This document shows, piece by piece, positions 1 through 9,830 of a stretch of DNA of 64,000 nt. A program made the position numbers and the translations under genes. Below the pieces are notes generated by a model. It was given only the letters and a program-made list of their open reading frames with translations, ran no database searches and was not told the origin of the DNA. This DNA is from Streptomyces sp. NBC_01803. Lineage in GTDB: Bacteria > Actinomycetota > Actinomycetes > Streptomycetales > Streptomycetaceae. Within the stretch, counting starts at the first letter, position 1, and each line of letters begins with the position of its first letter. The stretch spans positions 2,746,001 to 2,810,000 of the forward strand of contig NZ_CP109073.1 of the NCBI RefSeq assembly GCF_035917415.1. Direction: 5' to 3'.

Positions 1-525
1 GACCCACATCAGGTGCTGCGCGGCATCGCCCGGCGCCGGCCGGGAGCGGCGGTCCTGCAGCGGCTGGAGGCCACGCTGACCGGCGAGGAGGTGTCGGCCG
101 CGGCCACGGCCCACCCGACGCCGTACGCCGCCGCGTTGATCGCGGCCCTGTCCACGCGGGGCCGGCAGGTCGCCATCGCCACCAACAACTCGCCGCTGGC
201 CGCCGAGACATACCTGCGCCGGCACAAGCTGTCCGGCTACGTGGGCGGCCGGGTCCACGGCAGGACCGGCGACGTCGCGCTGCTCAAACCGCACCCCGAC
301 TCGTTGCTGCGCGCCCTGGCCTCGACCCGGACGCCCGCGCACCGCGCGCTGATGATCGGGGACAGCGTCGCCGACCTGGCGGCGGCGACGGCGGCCCGCG
401 TGCCGTTCATCGGCTACGCGCCCGAGGACTCGGCGGCGGATCAGCTCTCCGACGCGGGCGCGTCGTATGTCGTGCGCTCCCTCGAACAGGTGCTCACGGC
501 GCTCATCGCCCCCTCCTTCGGGTGA
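1..525 (+). CDS. HAD-family hydrolase, 5' truncated by window edge
   Basis: The frame is open from base 1, so the gene begins outside the window; 174 residues are visible. The visible part carries HAD motif II (ATNN, about residues 60-63), the motif III lysine in LLKPHPD (about 96) and motif IV in MIGDSVAD (about 118-125). Motif I (DxD) must lie upstream. This pattern fits phosphoglycolate-phosphatase-like HAD phosphatases. The GTG at 13 is in frame but lies after the expected nucleophile, so it is unlikely to be the true start. Substrate cannot be inferred. An APH-type phosphotransferase follows 128 nt downstream. Confidence 0.75.
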   Translation, partial: DPHQVLRGIARRRPGAAVLQRLEATLTGEEVSAAATAHPTPYAAALIAALSTRGRQVAIATNNSPLAAETYLRRHKLSGYVGGRVHGRTGDVALLKPHPDSLLRALASTRTPAHRALMIGDSVADLAAATAARVPFIGYAPEDSAADQLSDAGASYVVRSLEQVLTALIAPSFG

Positions 526-587
526 GACCTGCCCCATCGGGCCATCGGCAGCGCCCCCCGTGCGGCGTACCGTGCTGTCACTCGGAA

Positions 588-630
588 CCAACCGCGACCA
601 ATCGCGACCAACCACGACCAACCCGACCGA
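588..630 (+). repeat. 10-bp imperfect tandem repeat
   Basis: About four copies of an AACCGCGACC-like unit lie between the HAD stop and the phosphotransferase start. They sit upstream of the ribosome-binding site (GGAAGG at 640-645), so they are in the leader, or are slippage-prone spacer DNA. No function is evident. Confidence 0.6.
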
Positions 631-653
631 CCCGCTGCCGGAAGGCCACCACC

Positions 654-1814
654 ATGAGCCAACCGCTGCCCGCTCTGCGCGGGCACCACCGCATCTGGCA
701 GGTCCTGCGCGCGGAGGGGGAGCTGGCGTCCCTGGGACGGCTGAAGGTCGGCCGTCCACGGCCCGGAGCACACCGCTTCGACCCGCGCTGTTTCGACAAC
801 GAGGAAGACCTCCTCATCGAACTCGCCCTGCTGGGCGTGGAACGGATCGCCCCGGTGTACCGCGTCGGTCCCGGGGACATACGGGTGCACGGCTACATCG
901 AGGGCGAGCCGCTGTCCGTGCCCCGGCCGCCGGGCACCGCGCTCACCGACTCCGAACTCGACGAGCTCACCGCGATGTTCGGGCGCCTGGCCACCGTGTC
1001 CCCGGCCGCGCTGGCCCTGATGCACCGCTGCCCGGTGGGCCTGCGGCCCCGCACCGGCCGGGACTTCCTGCGCGGCCTGGTCCGTTTCACCCGCCGCCGC
1101 GTGTACGCCGTGCACCGCCCGGCCCTGGGCGGGCTGTTCGCCGCGCTGCGGGTCGACCCGGCGGTGCTGGCCCCGACCGGACCGCTGGCCAGGGAGGCCG
1201 CGCTGCTGACGGACCGGCCCTTCTGCCTGCTCCATGCCGACCTGCACCGCGACAACCTCATCGTGGCCGAGTCCGACGGCGGGCTGTGCGTGATCGACTG
1301 GGAGCTGGCGCTGATCGGGGACCCGGTCTACGACCTGGCCACCCACCTGCACCTGATGCGGTACCCGCCCGAGCAGGAACGCGAGGTGCTGGCCCGGTGG
1401 GCCCGGGCGGTGGACGAGTCCCTGCCAGGGGCGGCGGCCGGGCTATCGCGCGACCTGCCGCGCTATCTGGCGTACAAGCGCGTCCAGTCGGTGTTCACCG
1501 ACGTCATCCGGCAGGCGTACCAGGTGCGTTCGACGCCGTCCGCCGAGCTGCCCGCGCAACTGGCCCGTACCGGCGAGGTGGTGAGCACCGTGCTGGGACG
1601 GGCCGCGCACGTGCTCGGGCTGCGCCGGGTGCCCGGCCCGCGTGCTGTCGAGGCCGTCTACGCGGCGTTCAGCGCCGCGCCGATTCCCGCGACGCGGGCG
1701 CGGAGTGCCGCTCCGGCTCCACCTTCGGCAGCACCCTCGCCAGCGGCGCCGGCAGCCACCAGGCGCGCGGGCCCATCAGCCGCATTGCCGCGGGGGCGAT
1801 CAGGCGGCGGATGA
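654..1814 (+). CDS. Aminoglycoside phosphotransferase-family protein (APH/choline-kinase fold)
   Basis: The 386-residue frame from the ATG at 654 (GGAAGG 8-9 nt upstream) holds the APH catalytic loop HADLHRDN at about 194-201 and the metal-binding IDWE at about 214-217, followed by GDPVYDLA as in APH and choline-kinase-like enzymes. These normally phosphorylate small hydroxylated molecules with ATP or GTP; the substrate is unknown and resistance should not be assumed. The last 45 or so residues are Ala/Pro/Ser-rich and overlap, antisense, the 3' end of an MMPL pseudogene. The original C-terminus was therefore probably shorter and the tail looks like read-through after rearrangement. Confidence 0.75.
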   Translation: MSQPLPALRGHHRIWQVLRAEGELASLGRLKVGRPRPGAHRFDPRCFDNEEDLLIELALLGVERIAPVYRVGPGDIRVHGYIEGEPLSVPRPPGTALTDSELDELTAMFGRLATVSPAALALMHRCPVGLRPRTGRDFLRGLVRFTRRRVYAVHRPALGGLFAALRVDPAVLAPTGPLAREAALLTDRPFCLLHADLHRDNLIVAESDGGLCVIDWELALIGDPVYDLATHLHLMRYPPEQEREVLARWARAVDESLPGAAAGLSRDLPRYLAYKRVQSVFTDVIRQAYQVRSTPSAELPAQLARTGEVVSTVLGRAAHVLGLRRVPGPRAVEAVYAAFSAAPIPATRARSAAPAPPSAAPSPAAPAATRRAGPSAALPRGRSGGG

Positions 1815-2294
1815 CGACCGCGGCCGCGAAGACGGCCACCGCCATGCCGAAGCCGAACTGCTGGAGCGTCCGCTCCGGGCTGAGCGTGAAGGCGGCGAAG
1901 ACCACGATCACGGTGGCGCCCGCCGCGGTGATCACCGAGCCGGTGTGGGCCACCCCCTCGCGGACCGCCAGGACGTGGTCCCGGGTCCGCTCCCCCTCCT
2001 CGTGGGCGCGAGGCCAGGAAGATCCCGTAGTCCAAGGAGAGCCCGATGACGAGGGCGACCAGCGTCATCACGCAGGGTCGTGTCGTCCGCGATGGTGCAG
2101 GCGTGCGAGGCGAGCACGGTGACGCCGAGCGTGGGACCGCGATCGTCATCGGGGCCACCGGCACGGGCCCCCGGTCCCGCGGGCCGAGGACCGTCCAGCC
2201 CGCCCCGACCGGGGCCCAGCCCAGCGCGAGGGCCGCGGGCCGGTGTCCACGTCGCGGAGCGGAAGCGACGCGATGTCACCGAGCACGACGGCAT
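1669..2294 (-). pseudogene. MMPL-family membrane transporter, degenerate 3' remnant
   Basis: Recognisable MMPL/RND pieces are spread over different minus-strand frames: LGVTVLASHACTIAD (near 2110-2150), MTLVALVIGLSLDYGIFLAS (near 2010-2070) and, in another frame, AHTGSVITAAGATVIVVFAA plus the tail RLIAPAAMRLMGP down to a TGA at 1669. Joined, they match the second transmembrane block and C-terminus of an MMPL exporter. One frameshift is near 2007-2010, where the tail resumes as HEEGERTRDHVLAVREGVAHT, and at least one more lies upstream. The N-terminal half is missing. The gene is dead. Confidence 0.75.
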
Positions 2295-2456
2295 CGGGCG
2301 GCGGCATCGCGCGATCCACCCGGAATGCCCGCCGGATTGAGGGAACCAGGGGAGCGGGAGTACGTAGGCTGGGGTCCACCCGATCCACCCGATCCACCCC
2401 CGCTCTCAGACAGCTTCGTCCGCTACGAAAACCTCTCTCCCCAGGAGGACGTCCCC

Positions 2457-2873
2457 ATGACCGGCCCGGAACCGGAGACCAACGAGCCCGCGCACGATCC
2501 AGAGGTGCTCCAGCTCGCGGCGAAGATCTTCGATCTGGCCCGGCAGGGAGACACCGCGACCGTCGCCGCCTACGTCGACGCGGGCGTGCCGCCGAACCTC
2601 AGCAACGACAAGGGCGACACGCTGCTGATGCTCGCCGCCTACCACGGGCACGCGGACACCGTCCGGGTGCTGCTCGAACGCGGCGGCGACCCCCGGCGGG
2701 GCAACGACAAGGGCCAGACCCCCATCGCCGGGGCGGTGTTCAAGGGCGCGATCGACGTGGTCCGCACCCTCCTCGCGGCGGGTGCGGACCCGGCGGCCGG
2801 GCAGCCGTCGGCGATCGACACGGCCCGGATGTTCGGCCGGACCGAGCTGCTCGACCTCTTCGGCGCCGACTGA
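2457..2873 (+). CDS. Small ankyrin-repeat protein
   Basis: A 138-residue protein made of about three ankyrin repeats; the signatures GDTLLMLAAYHGHADTVRVL and GQTPIAGAVFKGAIDVVRTL are clear, with a short acidic N-terminus and no signal peptide. Ankyrin repeats mediate protein-protein contacts; in streptomycetes such solitary proteins are common and mostly uncharacterised. The ATG at 2457 is supported by CAGGAGG 7-8 nt upstream. It stands alone between two eroded genes, which suggests it is a surviving intact gene of this margin. Confidence 0.85.
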   Translation: MTGPEPETNEPAHDPEVLQLAAKIFDLARQGDTATVAAYVDAGVPPNLSNDKGDTLLMLAAYHGHADTVRVLLERGGDPRRGNDKGQTPIAGAVFKGAIDVVRTLLAAGADPAAGQPSAIDTARMFGRTELLDLFGAD

Positions 2874-2884
2874 CGAGGGACTCG

Positions 2885-3041
2885 ACCGCCGCCGCCACGG
2901 TCTCCTGAAGCTCCGTCACCCCGTGCTCCGGTCCTCGCCCGGGGCCTCCGGGTAGACCTCGCGCGCCATCCCGAGGGAGCGGTAGCCGTTGGTCTCGGTC
3001 CAGCGGGCGATGGTCCGGAGGCTGGACAGGATGGGGTCCAT
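2885..3041 (-). pseudogene. GyrI-like/effector-binding domain remnant
   Basis: On the minus strand from 3041 a frame reads LRTIARWTETNGYRSLGMAR followed by EVYPEAPGEDRST, then hits a stop. The expected continuation VTELQETV follows in the next frame. A single deleted base, where the family has Trp, explains the shift. This is the C-terminal pattern of effector-binding (GyrI-like) domains of MerR/AraC-type regulators. No DNA-binding part is recognisable upstream. No RNA or other gene is seen in the rest of 2874-3120. Confidence 0.5.
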
Positions 3042-3121
3042 GGAGCCGCGGCGGACCGGGTGGGGACGGTGGCGGCGACCTGTTCGGCCCAGGTGTTCCA
3101 GGCGGACGACCTGGTGGGCGG

Positions 3122-3250
3122 TCCCCCGCCGTCGCTGCCGAGCTCAACAGCCGCCCACGCACAACGCTCGGCTGGGACACACCAGCCGAGCGTCTCGCCG
3201 AAGTCCTCACCGAAGCCAGTTGATCACCAGTGGTGCGATGATCCCTGGAA
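3122..3250 (+). mobile_element. IS30-family transposase, C-terminal remnant with IS end
   Basis: The plus-strand frame ending with TGA at 3221-3223 encodes AELNSRPRTTLGWDTPAERL followed by eight residues. N-S-R-P-R-x-T-L-G-W-x-T-P is the C-terminal signature of IS30-type transposases. The following 25 bases (to about 3250) resemble the terminal region of such elements. No upstream transposase sequence remains, so this is a scar rather than an active element. With the two neighbouring pseudogenes it marks a decayed insertion zone. Confidence 0.65.
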
Positions 3251-3291
3251 CCTGAGCCGGATGTGGCGGGGCCTTCGGTGTGGGGTGCCGC

Positions 3292-4993
<1,702 letters not shown>

Positions 4994-5015
4994 AGGTAGG
5001 GAGCCCGGGAGCACG

Positions 5016-5597
5016 ATGAACAGCACGAGGCAGACTCGGCGGTCGGACACCCGCCAGCGCATCCAGGACGTCGCCCTGGAGCTGTTCGCCGAGCAGGGCT
5101 ACGAGAAGACGTCGCTCCGCGAGATCGCGGAGCGGCTCGACGTCACCAAGGCGGCGCTGTACTACCACTTCCGGACCAAGGAGGACATCCTCACCGGCCT
5201 GGTGGAGGACCTGACGCGGCCGATGGAGGAGCTGGTCGCGTGGGCGCGCGAGCAGCCGCCCACCCTGGAGACCCGGCGCGAGGTGCTGCGCCGTTACAGC
5301 GAGGCGCTGCGCGGGGCGGGGCCGTTGTTCCGTTTCCTGCAGGAGAACCAGGCGGCGCTGCGCGAGCTGAGCATCGGGGAGGGCATCAAGAAGCGTCTGA
5401 TGGTGATGGGCGACCTGATGGTGCCGGAGAAGGCGTCACTGACCGACCGGATGCGCTGCGTCAGCGCGCTGTTCACGATGCACATGGGCATGCACGGGAT
5501 GCGGCACGTCGACGCCACCCCGGAGGAGAAGCGGCTGGCCGCGCTGGAGGTCGCCATCGAGCTGGTGGAACGGGCCCACGCCGGGGACCGGACGTGA
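5016..5597 (+). CDS. TetR-family transcriptional regulator of the adjacent efflux pump
   Basis: The 193-residue protein has an N-terminal TetR helix-turn-helix (LREIAERLDVTKAALYYHF, about residues 34-52) and a helical C-terminal ligand-binding half of usual length. The ATG at 5016 has a GGGAGC-type ribosome-binding site. Its divergent orientation to the MFS pump and the large inverted repeat between them argue for local autoregulation plus pump repression, which is an inference. No DNA feature is obvious in the 267-bp gap after it apart from an AT-rich promoter-like segment at 5708-5765. Confidence 0.92.
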   Translation: MNSTRQTRRSDTRQRIQDVALELFAEQGYEKTSLREIAERLDVTKAALYYHFRTKEDILTGLVEDLTRPMEELVAWAREQPPTLETRREVLRRYSEALRGAGPLFRFLQENQAALRELSIGEGIKKRLMVMGDLMVPEKASLTDRMRCVSALFTMHMGMHGMRHVDATPEEKRLAALEVAIELVERAHAGDRT

Positions 5598-5710
5598 TCG
5601 TCCGGCTGGACGGCGCGTTCAGCGCGGTCAAGACCAGCACGGCGGGGCCGAGCTCGTCGGGGCGAACTCATCGGGGCCGAGGCCACCGGCTGACCGGGCG
5701 GCGCCAAACC

Positions 5711-5765
5711 CTTTGGTCAAAGATTCATCTTCACAGGTGATTTTATCGGTTTGTCTCGTGAGGAA
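5711..5765 (+). promoter_or_regulatory. AT-rich promoter/operator segment before the FAD monooxygenase
   Basis: A markedly AT-rich island in very GC-rich DNA. It starts with the palindrome CTTTG-GT-CAAAG (5711-5722) and continues through GATTTTATC. Such islands usually mark a promoter with a regulator site. The binding protein is unknown; the TetR encoded just upstream is one candidate, although this site does not resemble its proposed operator. Confidence 0.45.
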
Positions 5766-5864
5766 AGTCGGCTCCCCGCCACCCGCTGGGAAGACATGGG
5801 ACGCCGCAGCCCGGCGCTCTTCCCGCTGCCCTCGCCCCCACCGAAGACCCGCCCAGGGAGCCCC

Positions 5865-7688
5865 ATGAACGACACCGGCGTCACCGTTCCCGACGTGCCC
5901 GTCCTCGTCGTCGGCGGCGGCGTCGCGGGGCTGACCGCCTCGATGCTGCTGAGCCTGATGGGCACCCGGTCCCTGCTGATCAGCGCCGCGCCCTCGACCT
6001 CGGACCTGCCCAAGGCCCATGTCCTCAACCAGCGCACCATGGAGATCCTGCGCGATGTCGGCCTCGCCGACGCCGTCTACGCCGCCTCGACGCCGGCCGA
6101 GCAGATGGCCTACTCCGGCTGGTACGTCGGCCTGGCCGGTGACGGCGCCGACTACGGACGCCGGGTCGCCGTCATGGAGTCCTGGGGCGCGGGCGGCCGT
6201 TCGCCGGAGTGGCTGGCGGCCAGCCCGGAGCGGCAGGCCAACCTCCCCCAGATCCGCCTGGAGCCCCGGCTGCGGGCCCGGGCCGAGGCCCTGGCGCCGG
6301 GCATGGTCCGCTTCCACCACGAGCTGACCGCGTTCACGCAGGACCCCGACGGCGTCACCGCGACCATCACCGACCGCGATACCGGCACCGCGTACCGGGT
6401 CCGCGCGCGGTACCTGCTGGGCTGCGACGGCGGCCGGACGGTCGGACCGGCCCTCGGCGTCCGGCTGGAGGGGATGCGGGACGTGGCGCGCATGGTCTCG
6501 TTCCACCTCTCCGCCGACCTGTCCCGCTGGGCCGGGGACCCGGAGGTGCTGATCCGCTGGCTCGGGCTGCCCGACCTCGGCGCGGGCGGCGTGCTGGTGC
6601 CGATGGGGCCCGAGCGGTGGGGGCCGGAGTCGGAGGAGTGGGTGTTCCATCTCCACTACGGACCGGATGACGTCCGCGCCCTCGACGACGAGGCGGTGCT
6701 CTCCGATCTGCGCACCGCGCTCGGGCTGGACGCCGCCGAGCTGACCGTTCACCGGATCTCCCGCTGGTCGCTGGAGGGCGTGCTGGCGGACCGGTTCCGC
6801 GTCGGCCGCGTCTTCCTGGCAGGCGACGCCGCGCACCGCCACGCGCCGACCGGCGGCCTCGGCCTGACGTCCGCGACGCACGACGCGCAGAATCTCACCT
6901 GGAAGCTCGCCGCCGTGCTCGGCGGCCACGCCGGGGAGGGGCTGCTCGACAGCTACGAACGCGAGCGCCGCCCGATAGACGCCGCCACCGTCCGGCGTTC
7001 CCTGGAGAACGCCCTCAACCAGCTCGCGATAACGGCGCAGTTCGGCCTGCGGCCCGGCGCCCCGCCCGAGGAGAACTGGCGACGGGCCCGCCGCCTGTGG
7101 AGCGGCGACCCGGCCGACGCGGAGCTCCGGCGGGCGTTCCGGCGGACCGTCGCCGCGCAGTCGATGGAGTTCAACGAGCTGGGCGTCGAGTTCGGCTACA
7201 CCTACGGCTCCTGCGGCGCCGTCCTCCCCGACGGCACGCCCCCGCCGGAGAACCCCGACCCGGTCCGCCTCTACCAGCCCGCCGCCCGGCCCGGCCATCC
7301 GCTGCCGCACGCGTGGCTGGAGGACGAGGACGGCGAACGGCTGCCGTTGGCCCGGCTGATACGGCCCGGCCGTTTCCTGCTCGTCGCCGGAGAGGACGGG
7401 GGCGCGTGGTGCGAGGCGGCGGCGGAGATCGCCGCCGCGACGTCGCTGCCGCTGGACGCCGTGCGGATCGGGCATCTGGACGGGGACTACCGGGACGTGC
7501 GCTCCACCTGGACCCGCTGGCGCGGCCACGGCCCGGCGGGAGCGGTGCTGGTGCGTCCGGACCGTTTCATCGCCTGGCGCTCGGCCACCGGGGCCGACGC
7601 CCCGGCCGAGGTGCTGGCGGACGCGCTGGAGGCGCTGCTGGCGCGGCACGCCGAACGCCCCGGTCGGGCGGTGACCGGGGCGCGCTGA
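5865..7688 (+). CDS. FAD-dependent aromatic monooxygenase (PheA/TfdB class)
   Basis: The 607-residue group A flavoprotein monooxygenase has the dinucleotide-binding GGGVAG (17-22), the DG motif in LLGCDGGRTVG (about 183-193) and the GD motif in AGDAAHRHAPTGGLGL (about 320-335), plus the thioredoxin-like C-terminal domain typical of phenol hydroxylase relatives. These enzymes use NAD(P)H and oxygen to hydroxylate aromatic or polyketide substrates. The start at 5865 has AGGGAG just upstream. It stands alone next to an efflux pump and TetR gene, so inactivation of a xenobiotic or antibiotic is possible but not shown. Confidence 0.85.
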   Translation: MNDTGVTVPDVPVLVVGGGVAGLTASMLLSLMGTRSLLISAAPSTSDLPKAHVLNQRTMEILRDVGLADAVYAASTPAEQMAYSGWYVGLAGDGADYGRRVAVMESWGAGGRSPEWLAASPERQANLPQIRLEPRLRARAEALAPGMVRFHHELTAFTQDPDGVTATITDRDTGTAYRVRARYLLGCDGGRTVGPALGVRLEGMRDVARMVSFHLSADLSRWAGDPEVLIRWLGLPDLGAGGVLVPMGPERWGPESEEWVFHLHYGPDDVRALDDEAVLSDLRTALGLDAAELTVHRISRWSLEGVLADRFRVGRVFLAGDAAHRHAPTGGLGLTSATHDAQNLTWKLAAVLGGHAGEGLLDSYERERRPIDAATVRRSLENALNQLAITAQFGLRPGAPPEENWRRARRLWSGDPADAELRRAFRRTVAAQSMEFNELGVEFGYTYGSCGAVLPDGTPPPENPDPVRLYQPAARPGHPLPHAWLEDEDGERLPLARLIRPGRFLLVAGEDGGAWCEAAAEIAAATSLPLDAVRIGHLDGDYRDVRSTWTRWRGHGPAGAVLVRPDRFIAWRSATGADAPAEVLADALEALLARHAERPGRAVTGAR

Positions 7689-7712
7689 AACGGGTGTGCG
7701 GGAGCACGGGGG

Positions 7713-7735
7713 CGCTTGCAAGCGTTCGCTTGCAA
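7713..7735. promoter_or_regulatory. CGCTTGCAAGCG palindrome plus repeated half-site upstream of the XRE gene
   Basis: A perfect 12-bp palindrome CGCTTGCAAGCG (7713-7724) is followed by a second CGCTTGCAA (7727-7735), 14 bp in register with the first. The sites lie 30-50 nt before the ATG of the XRE gene in an AT-richer patch. This is the pattern of an autoregulatory operator, probably for the XRE protein itself. Confidence 0.6.
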
Positions 7736-7764
7736 TAGTTAGCGGTGTCGGGCACGCTGGGGGC

Positions 7765-8166
7765 ATGGCCTCACTCGGTGTCGGAAACCTCGGGGAGTTC
7801 CTCCGGGAGCAGCGTCGGCAGGCGCGGTTGTCGTTGCGTCAGCTCGCCGATGCCGCCGGGGTGTCGAATCCGTATCTCAGCCAGATCGAGCGCGGGCTGC
7901 GCAAGCCCAGCGCGGAGATCCTCCAGCAGATCGCCAAGGGACTGCGGATCTCCGCCGAGACGCTCTACGTGCAGGCCGGGATTCTGGACGAGCGCGCGCA
8001 GGAGGGCGACGGCCGGACGACCGGGACCGGGACCGGGACCGGGACCGGGGCCGGGGTGCGGGAGGCGGTGCTCGCCGATCCGTATCTCACCGAGCAGCAG
8101 AAGCAGGCGCTGCTCCAGATCTACAGCTCATTCCGCAAAGAGAACAGCCCACCGGGAGGGGACTGA
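7765..8166 (+). CDS. XRE-family helix-turn-helix regulator
   Basis: A 133-residue protein with an N-terminal Cro/C1-type HTH (LRQLADAAGVSNPYLSQIE, about 24-42). A Thr/Gly linker follows, encoded by a GACCGG-type 6-bp tandem repeat at about 8019-8056, then a C-terminal helix. The order XRE, HbhA-like protein, DUF2516 protein matches the Rv0474-hbhA-Rv0476 arrangement of mycobacteria, so it probably controls the downstream hbhA-like gene, which starts 1 nt after its stop codon. The ATG at 7765 places the HTH at the usual position. Length variation in the repeat is likely between strains. Confidence 0.88.
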   Translation: MASLGVGNLGEFLREQRRQARLSLRQLADAAGVSNPYLSQIERGLRKPSAEILQQIAKGLRISAETLYVQAGILDERAQEGDGRTTGTGTGTGTGAGVREAVLADPYLTEQQKQALLQIYSSFRKENSPPGGD

Positions 8167-8167
8167 C

Positions 8168-8668
8168 ATGGCTTTCACCAATGACCTCCGCAAGACACTG
8201 ACCAACGCGACCCCGCTCTACGTCGCCGCCGGCACCGCCGATCTCGCGGCGCAGAAGCTCCGCGAGCTGCCCGCGACCATCGACCGGCTGCGGGCCGAGG
8301 CGCCCGAGCGGCTGCCCAAGCTGCGCGAGCAGGCGCAGAACGTGGCGCTCCAGGGCGTCGGCATGGCCCTGGAGTACGCCGTGAAGGCGCGCGAGACGTA
8401 CGACGGGCTGGCCGAGCGCGGCAAGACCGTCGTGGAGCGGCGCCGCACCGACGCCGAGCCCGAGCCGGGCGCGGAGGCGGCGGCGGAGACCGAGGTCACC
8501 GTCGAGCGGGTGCCGTTCACCGAGCCGGTGACCGAGCCCGTCACGGAGCCGGTCGGCGAGCCCGTCACGGAGCCCGTCGCCGAGTCGGCTTCGGACTCCA
8601 AGCCGCGCGCCCGCAAGACCCCGGGACCCCGCAAGGCCGCGCCGAAGAAGAGCTCGCCGGAGGCGTGA
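8168..8668 (+). CDS. Heparin-binding haemagglutinin (HbhA)-like protein
   Basis: A 166-residue protein with no signal peptide. The N-terminal 100 residues are predicted long amphipathic helix (LRKTLTNATPLYVAAGTADL then KLRELPATIDRLR), as in mycobacterial HbhA. An acidic stretch of EPVTEPV repeats (about 119-140) follows, then a basic Lys/Pro/Ala tail (ARKTPGPRKAAPKKS), the equivalent of the HbhA heparin-binding tail. In mycobacteria HbhA is a surface adhesin linked to lipid metabolism; in a soil actinomycete the role is unknown, possibly envelope association. The ATG at 8168 follows the XRE stop directly, with GGGAGGGG just upstream. Confidence 0.75.
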   Translation: MAFTNDLRKTLTNATPLYVAAGTADLAAQKLRELPATIDRLRAEAPERLPKLREQAQNVALQGVGMALEYAVKARETYDGLAERGKTVVERRRTDAEPEPGAEAAAETEVTVERVPFTEPVTEPVTEPVGEPVTEPVAESASDSKPRARKTPGPRKAAPKKSSPEA

Positions 8669-8760
8669 GCTCCACCGGGCGGGGGCCGGGCATTACGCAC
8701 CCGGCCCCCCGGCCGGTAGCGTGGGAGACGACAGTCGGAGAATGGACGGTGGTGTAGCGC

Positions 8761-9105
8761 ATGCTGTTGGAAGGCTATAGCTGGGTCGTTTTCGGAATCT
8801 CCGTGGCGCTGGTGTCCCTGAGCCTCTACGCATTCGCGCACGCCGCGCTCCAGCGCGAGGACGCCTTCCGCGCCGTGGACAAGCAGACGAAGCCGTTCTG
8901 GCTGCTCATCCTGGGGTTGAGCGTGATCGTCCAGTTTCTGCCGCTCGGCCCCTTCGGGTTCATGCTGGTGCTCGCGGGCATCGTCGCCACGATCGTCTAC
9001 TTGGTGGACGTCCGGCCGGCCCTCCGGTCGATCTCCGGCGGCGGCCGGGGCGGCGGCCGGAGCAGCAGCGACGGGCCCTACGGGCCGTACAACGGCAACC
9101 GGTGA
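8761..9105 (+). CDS. DUF2516-family membrane protein
   Basis: A 114-residue protein with three hydrophobic segments (about 5-28, 43-62 and 62-82) and a Gly/Ser/Arg-rich cytoplasmic tail. It matches the small actinobacterial membrane protein that follows hbhA in mycobacteria (DUF2516). Function is unknown. The ATG at 8761 is preceded only by GGTGG. The 92-nt spacer after the hbhA-like gene has no strong terminator, so co-transcription is likely. Confidence 0.8.
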   Translation: MLLEGYSWVVFGISVALVSLSLYAFAHAALQREDAFRAVDKQTKPFWLLILGLSVIVQFLPLGPFGFMLVLAGIVATIVYLVDVRPALRSISGGGRGGGRSSSDGPYGPYNGNR

Positions 9106-9202
9106 GCGAGCGCCCGTCCCCCCGCGCAGAGGGTTAGCCGTGGCCGGATTCTGCGCTTAGCATCAACGGGGACACCCGCTGATGAACGCCAGAGGACCGC
9201 CA

Positions 9203-9823
9203 GTGCGCTTTCGCCTGACACCACGGGAGACGAGCTTCTACGAACTGTTCGCCACCGCCGCCGACAACGTTCTCAGCGGCTCGAAGCTGCTGCTGGAGCT
9301 CCTCGGAGCCGACCCCGCTACGCGCGTCGAGATCGCCGACCGGATGCGGGCCGCGGAGCACGCGGGTGACGACGCGACGCACGCGATCTTCCACCAGCTG
9401 AACTCCGCCTTCGTCACCCCCTTCGACCGCGAGGACATCTACCGCCTCGCCGCCCGCCTCGACGACATCATGGACTTCATGGAGGAGGCGGTCGACCTCG
9501 TCGTGCTGTACGAGATCGACGAGCTGCCCAAGGGTGTCGACCAGCAGATCGAGGTGCTGGCCCGGGCCGCCGAGCTGACCGCCGAGGCCATGCCGCACCT
9601 GCGCACGATGCGGAACCTCAACGAGTACTGGATCGAGGTGAATCGCCTGGAGAACCAGGCGGACCAGATCCACCGCAAGCTCCTGGCGCACCTGTTCAGC
9701 GGCAGCTACGAGGCCATCGAGGTCATGAAGCTGAAGCAGATCGTGGACGTGCTGGAGGAGGCGGCCGACGCCTTCGAGTCGGTGGCCAACACGGTCGAGA
9801 CGATCGTGGTCAAGGAGACCTGA
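9203..9823 (+). CDS. DUF47/PhoU-like accessory protein of the Pit transporter
   Basis: The 206-residue all-helical protein has two PhoU-like three-helix units with ED/EE-rich metal-binding motifs (EHAGDDATHAIF, about 54-65; RLENQADQIHRKL, in the second half). DUF47 proteins are co-encoded with Pit permeases and are thought to gate or regulate them. The GTG at 9203 has AGAGGA at 9191-9196; an in-frame ATG at 9182 lies in front of that site and is less likely. The pit gene starts 7 nt after its stop, so the two are translationally linked. Confidence 0.9.
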   Translation: MRFRLTPRETSFYELFATAADNVLSGSKLLLELLGADPATRVEIADRMRAAEHAGDDATHAIFHQLNSAFVTPFDREDIYRLAARLDDIMDFMEEAVDLVVLYEIDELPKGVDQQIEVLARAAELTAEAMPHLRTMRNLNEYWIEVNRLENQADQIHRKLLAHLFSGSYEAIEVMKLKQIVDVLEEAADAFESVANTVETIVVKET

Positions 9824-9830
9824 GACCCCG

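Noticed and set aside
5598..5710. Remnant gene after tetR
   Set aside because: All frames give low-complexity Pro/Arg/Ser sequence with no recognisable domain.
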